DNA of 64,000 nt. It comes from Fluviicola chungangensis. GTDB lineage: Bacteria > Bacteroidota > Bacteroidia > Flavobacteriales_D > Crocinitomicaceae. The stretch covers positions 496,001 to 560,000 of the forward strand of contig NZ_VLPL01000002.1 of assembly GCF_007558725.1 (NCBI RefSeq), read 5' to 3'. Of the stretch, positions 61,952 through 64,000 are shown piece by piece; positions within the stretch are counted from its first letter, which is position 1; each line of letters opens with the position of its first letter. The translations under genes and the position numbers were made by a program. A model generated the notes under the pieces. The model had not been told where the DNA came from, did not search any database, and saw nothing but the letters and a program-made list of their open reading frames with translations.

Positions 61952-62401
61952 TTATAGAATCCCGAATTGGGTAAAATGATGCGTCAGATGCTTCTTGTTC
62001 AGTAAGTTCCACTGTTCGTAATCCAAAGGTCCGTAATAGGCATGAACCGTTTTCAGTTCGGGGTTCTGAGCGAATAATTCCTGGAATTCCAGGTAAACAT
62101 CCACGAATTCATCAATAGCCAACTCCAGTTCTTCGTTGCGCAACGGGGTACCTTCTTTTGCAAAAGGGACCTCCATATTTTGCGCCATGGGTTTATCCGA
62201 ATACAAAAAGGCAACCATGCGTTCTACCTTTTCTTCCGGGATGATTAATTCCTGCGGGTTTTCTCCCGTTGCAATTCGAAGGGTGTCTGTCAGGTGTTCC
62301 ACCATCCGTTGCGCAGACATTTTTCCCCATGCCGGTTGCTTTTCCGGGGTTAATTTATTCAAATGCGACAGCACTGATTCCAAATCCGTTTCAATAAACA
62401 T
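61952..62401 (-). CDS. DUF1569/DinB-like protein
   Basis: A 149-residue protein. MSAQRMVEHLTDTLRIATG and the C-terminal LLNKKHLTHHFTQFGIL place it in the DinB-like four-helix group (DUF1569); the scattered His could hold a metal ion. The activity is unknown, perhaps thiol-dependent. It overlaps the lipid kinase gene by 11 bp. Confidence 0.8.
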   Translation of the reverse strand: MFIETDLESVLSHLNKLTPEKQPAWGKMSAQRMVEHLTDTLRIATGENPQELIIPEEKVERMVAFLYSDKPMAQNMEVPFAKEGTPLRNEELELAIDEFVDVYLEFQELFAQNPELKTVHAYYGPLDYEQWNLLNKKHLTHHFTQFGIL

Positions 62402-63317
62402 GTTCGTCTGTTTTAAGTTTCAAATGGGTAAATTCCAGGTATCCTTTTCCGCAAAGTACCGAAAGGCTGCATGGAACGATCTCTAAGTTAATTTCTTTTC
62501 GCACTTCAAAAGGTTCTCCGTCGTAATGTGCCAGGGGAACTTCCAAAATAATGCGCGCTTTTTGGAAAGGAACGATGCGTATGTACCGGGATCCTTCGAT
62601 CTTTTTGAAGAAAAACCTGCTGATGACTCCCATGGTTCTCCACCAGGAGAATTTGCTCAATAGTACGAGTTCCATTTGTCCGTCAACGACATTGGATTTG
62701 GGAGAAATGCAGAACCCGTTTCCAAACTCGGAAGAGTTGGCAATGGAGCAGAGAAGAAAGTTTCCTTTGATTTCCTGATCGGGCAGGGAAATCTTCATTC
62801 TTGGAGGTTTATATGAGAAGTATTCTTCATAGACCAATTGGGTATATCCCCAAAAACCGCGAATGTGGTACTCATCAAATCGTTTGGCAATAAAGGCATC
62901 AAAGCCATAACCGCCCACTCCCAGGAAAGGTTTGTCGTTCGCAAGGCCAGTATCCATCCGGATGCTGTTCAGTTCATTGATGTTTTGGATGGCCTGTGCT
63001 GTTTTCAGCGGAATTTTCAAATGCCGGGCTAAACCATTTCCGGAACCGGTTGGAATAATGGCCAGGTGACATTTTGTTCCGATGAGTGCAGTTCCTACTT
63101 CGTGGACGGACCCGTCGCCACCTACTGCGCAAACAATGTCGATTCCTTCTTGTGCGGATTCTTCCGCGATGGATTTTGCGTGTTGTTTGTATTGTGTAAT
63201 TGCGATGTCATATTCAAACAGGTCGTGGTCCAAGTGCTCCTCGATCATTTGAGGAACCCTGGCTTTCTTGACCCCACCCGAAATGGGATTGATTATGAAT
63301 CGAATTCTCTTTTTCAT
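62391..63317 (-). CDS. Diacylglycerol kinase-family lipid kinase
   Basis: Soluble lipid kinase of the YegS/DgkB/BmrU type. Visible motifs: RFIINPISGGVKKARVP, VCAVGGDGSVHEVGTALIG (nucleotide-binding GGDG) and LAIIPTGSGNGLARHL. The 308-residue length is normal. The lipid substrate is not shown. It starts with an ATGA overlap with the sulfatase gene and overlaps DUF1569. Confidence 0.92.
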   Translation of the reverse strand: MKKRIRFIINPISGGVKKARVPQMIEEHLDHDLFEYDIAITQYKQHAKSIAEESAQEGIDIVCAVGGDGSVHEVGTALIGTKCHLAIIPTGSGNGLARHLKIPLKTAQAIQNINELNSIRMDTGLANDKPFLGVGGYGFDAFIAKRFDEYHIRGFWGYTQLVYEEYFSYKPPRMKISLPDQEIKGNFLLCSIANSSEFGNGFCISPKSNVVDGQMELVLLSKFSWWRTMGVISRFFFKKIEGSRYIRIVPFQKARIILEVPLAHYDGEPFEVRKEINLEIVPCSLSVLCGKGYLEFTHLKLKTDEHVY

Positions 63318-64000
63318 CGGACAATCGTCTGATTATGGATTAGATCGTGATTATATCGTTGAATAATGGCCTTCAAACGCTTTGCCATCTTTTCCGCTTC
63401 GGCATTTTTGGCAGGCAGGAGGTTTTTCGGGTTTTTCGTACGAATGGTGAAATCGAAGAGGCTTTTGATCTCGTCGTTCGAATAAACCAGCAGTTTGTTG
63501 TTTTGGAAATAGTAATACGACCCTTCCAGGTAAGTAACCGCTTCCCGCGGATCTTTGGAAAAGTAACTGTTCCCGAAACTGTAATAATCGGTTTGGATAT
63601 TGACCAGATCCAATACGGTCGGCATGATATCAATTTGCTGGAAGATCACTTTCTCGCGCCTGCGGGGTAATTTTCCGCTCGGATCGTAGAATGCAATCGG
63701 GATGCGGTACATTTCGGTGCGCTGGTTGTAAAGTTCGCTGTTGCTTGAAGGAGTATGATCTGCCACGAGTACAAAAAGCGTCTTTTTAAACCACGGTTCT
63801 TTCTTTGCCTGTTCAAAGAATTTCCCCAAGCTGATATCGCCGTAATGAATGCTTTTACAGATCGGATGTGGTCCTTTTTTAACTTTGGAGCGCCATTCCT
63901 TCGGAACGAAATAAGGGTGATGCGAAGAGAGGGTAAACAGGTTTGCCATGAATGGAGCCTTCATTTTGGTAATTTGTTTTGCTGTCCACGGATTGAAGTA
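63314..64000 (-). CDS. LTA synthase-type sulfatase (partial, N-terminus off right edge)
   Basis: Only the C-terminal 228 residues are inside the window. The frame stays open to the edge (YFNPWTAKQITK, then MKAPFMANLFTLSSHHPYFVP). It shows LFVLVADHTPSS, the metal-binding DH of the alkaline-phosphatase/sulfatase fold, MYRIPIAFYDPSGKLP and QQIDIMPTVLDLV. In full-length relatives an N-terminal membrane domain precedes this. It probably transfers phosphoglycerol or phosphoethanolamine to an envelope lipid or glycan. It overlaps the lipid kinase by 4 bp. Confidence 0.9.
   Translation of the reverse strand, partial: YFNPWTAKQITKMKAPFMANLFTLSSHHPYFVPKEWRSKVKKGPHPICKSIHYGDISLGKFFEQAKKEPWFKKTLFVLVADHTPSSNSELYNQRTEMYRIPIAFYDPSGKLPRRREKVIFQQIDIMPTVLDLVNIQTDYYSFGNSYFSKDPREAVTYLEGSYYYFQNNKLLVYSNDEIKSLFDFTIRTKNPKNLLPAKNAEAEKMAKRLKAIIQRYNHDLIHNQTIVR

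Overview
The window looks like a chromosomal stretch of a Bacteroidota bacterium, most likely Flavobacteriales; Fluviicola or another Crocinitomicaceae is my best guess, from overall impression only. The signs are: perfect TAnnTTTG -7 promoter boxes 4-25 nt upstream of many starts and few clear Shine-Dalgarno sequences; four secreted proteins ending in a type A sorting domain of the type IX secretion system (T9SS); many short lipoproteins and secreted proteins of unknown function; and familiar Bacteroidota gene orders (DUF177-rpmF-plsX-fabH-accB-accC; surE-membrane protein-lpxB; mutB-mutA). I saw no rRNA, tRNA, CRISPR array, insertion sequence, phage gene or replication origin.

Layout. 1-7.4 kb (minus): pepA-pdxA, then DUF177-rpmF-plsX-fabH-accB-accC, which links ribosomal protein L32 to the start of fatty acid and phospholipid synthesis; accC runs off the left edge. 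7.5-14 kb (minus): a DUF4349 lipoprotein with a MarR regulator, a 1300-residue MORN-like repeat protein and a lipoprotein. 14.2-19 kb: a YgiQ radical SAM protein, a DUF3606 protein, and a compact four-gene operon (small unknown protein, multi-pass membrane protein, histidine kinase, response regulator). 19-23.5 kb: ridA-TPR-methyltransferase (minus), gpsA (plus), and a divergent AraC regulator/DUF983 pair. 23.8-27.3 kb: a large T9SS-exported amidase, followed by a candidate small RNA. 27.5-33.8 kb: L25, PRPP synthetase, a three-gene block (free Met-sulfoxide reductase, Ig-like lipoprotein, UPF0104-like membrane protein), a DEDD exonuclease and a secreted protein. 33.9-38.4 kb: two tandem paralogous T9SS metalloproteases. 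38.5-47.8 kb: an SDR enzyme, a trans-sulfuration enzyme, a DUF4011-like SF1 helicase, an M36 metalloprotease, and a secreted-protein ORF whose start codon lies in the loop of a terminator hairpin. 47.5-57.2 kb: a broken small ORF, polA, a PQQ-type beta-propeller, surE-membrane protein-lpxB, a SpoIID/LytB protein, a FtsB/DivIC-like protein and a TPR-like secreted protein. 57.3-64 kb: EI24-mutA-mutB (methylmalonyl-CoA mutase), a tiny Lys-rich secreted peptide, and sulfatase-lipid kinase-DUF1569; the sulfatase runs off the right edge.

Most genes are housekeeping. The parts least explained by known biology are the four-gene sensory operon at 16.6-19.0 kb, the candidate small RNA at 27.4 kb, the hairpin-buried start codon at 46.76 kb, and a dispersed 31-bp intergenic repeat (7427, 52432, and a shortened copy at 55974). 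Start codons were moved inward wherever the longest ORF began with TTG, overlapped a promoter box or terminator, or lacked the family's normal N-terminus.
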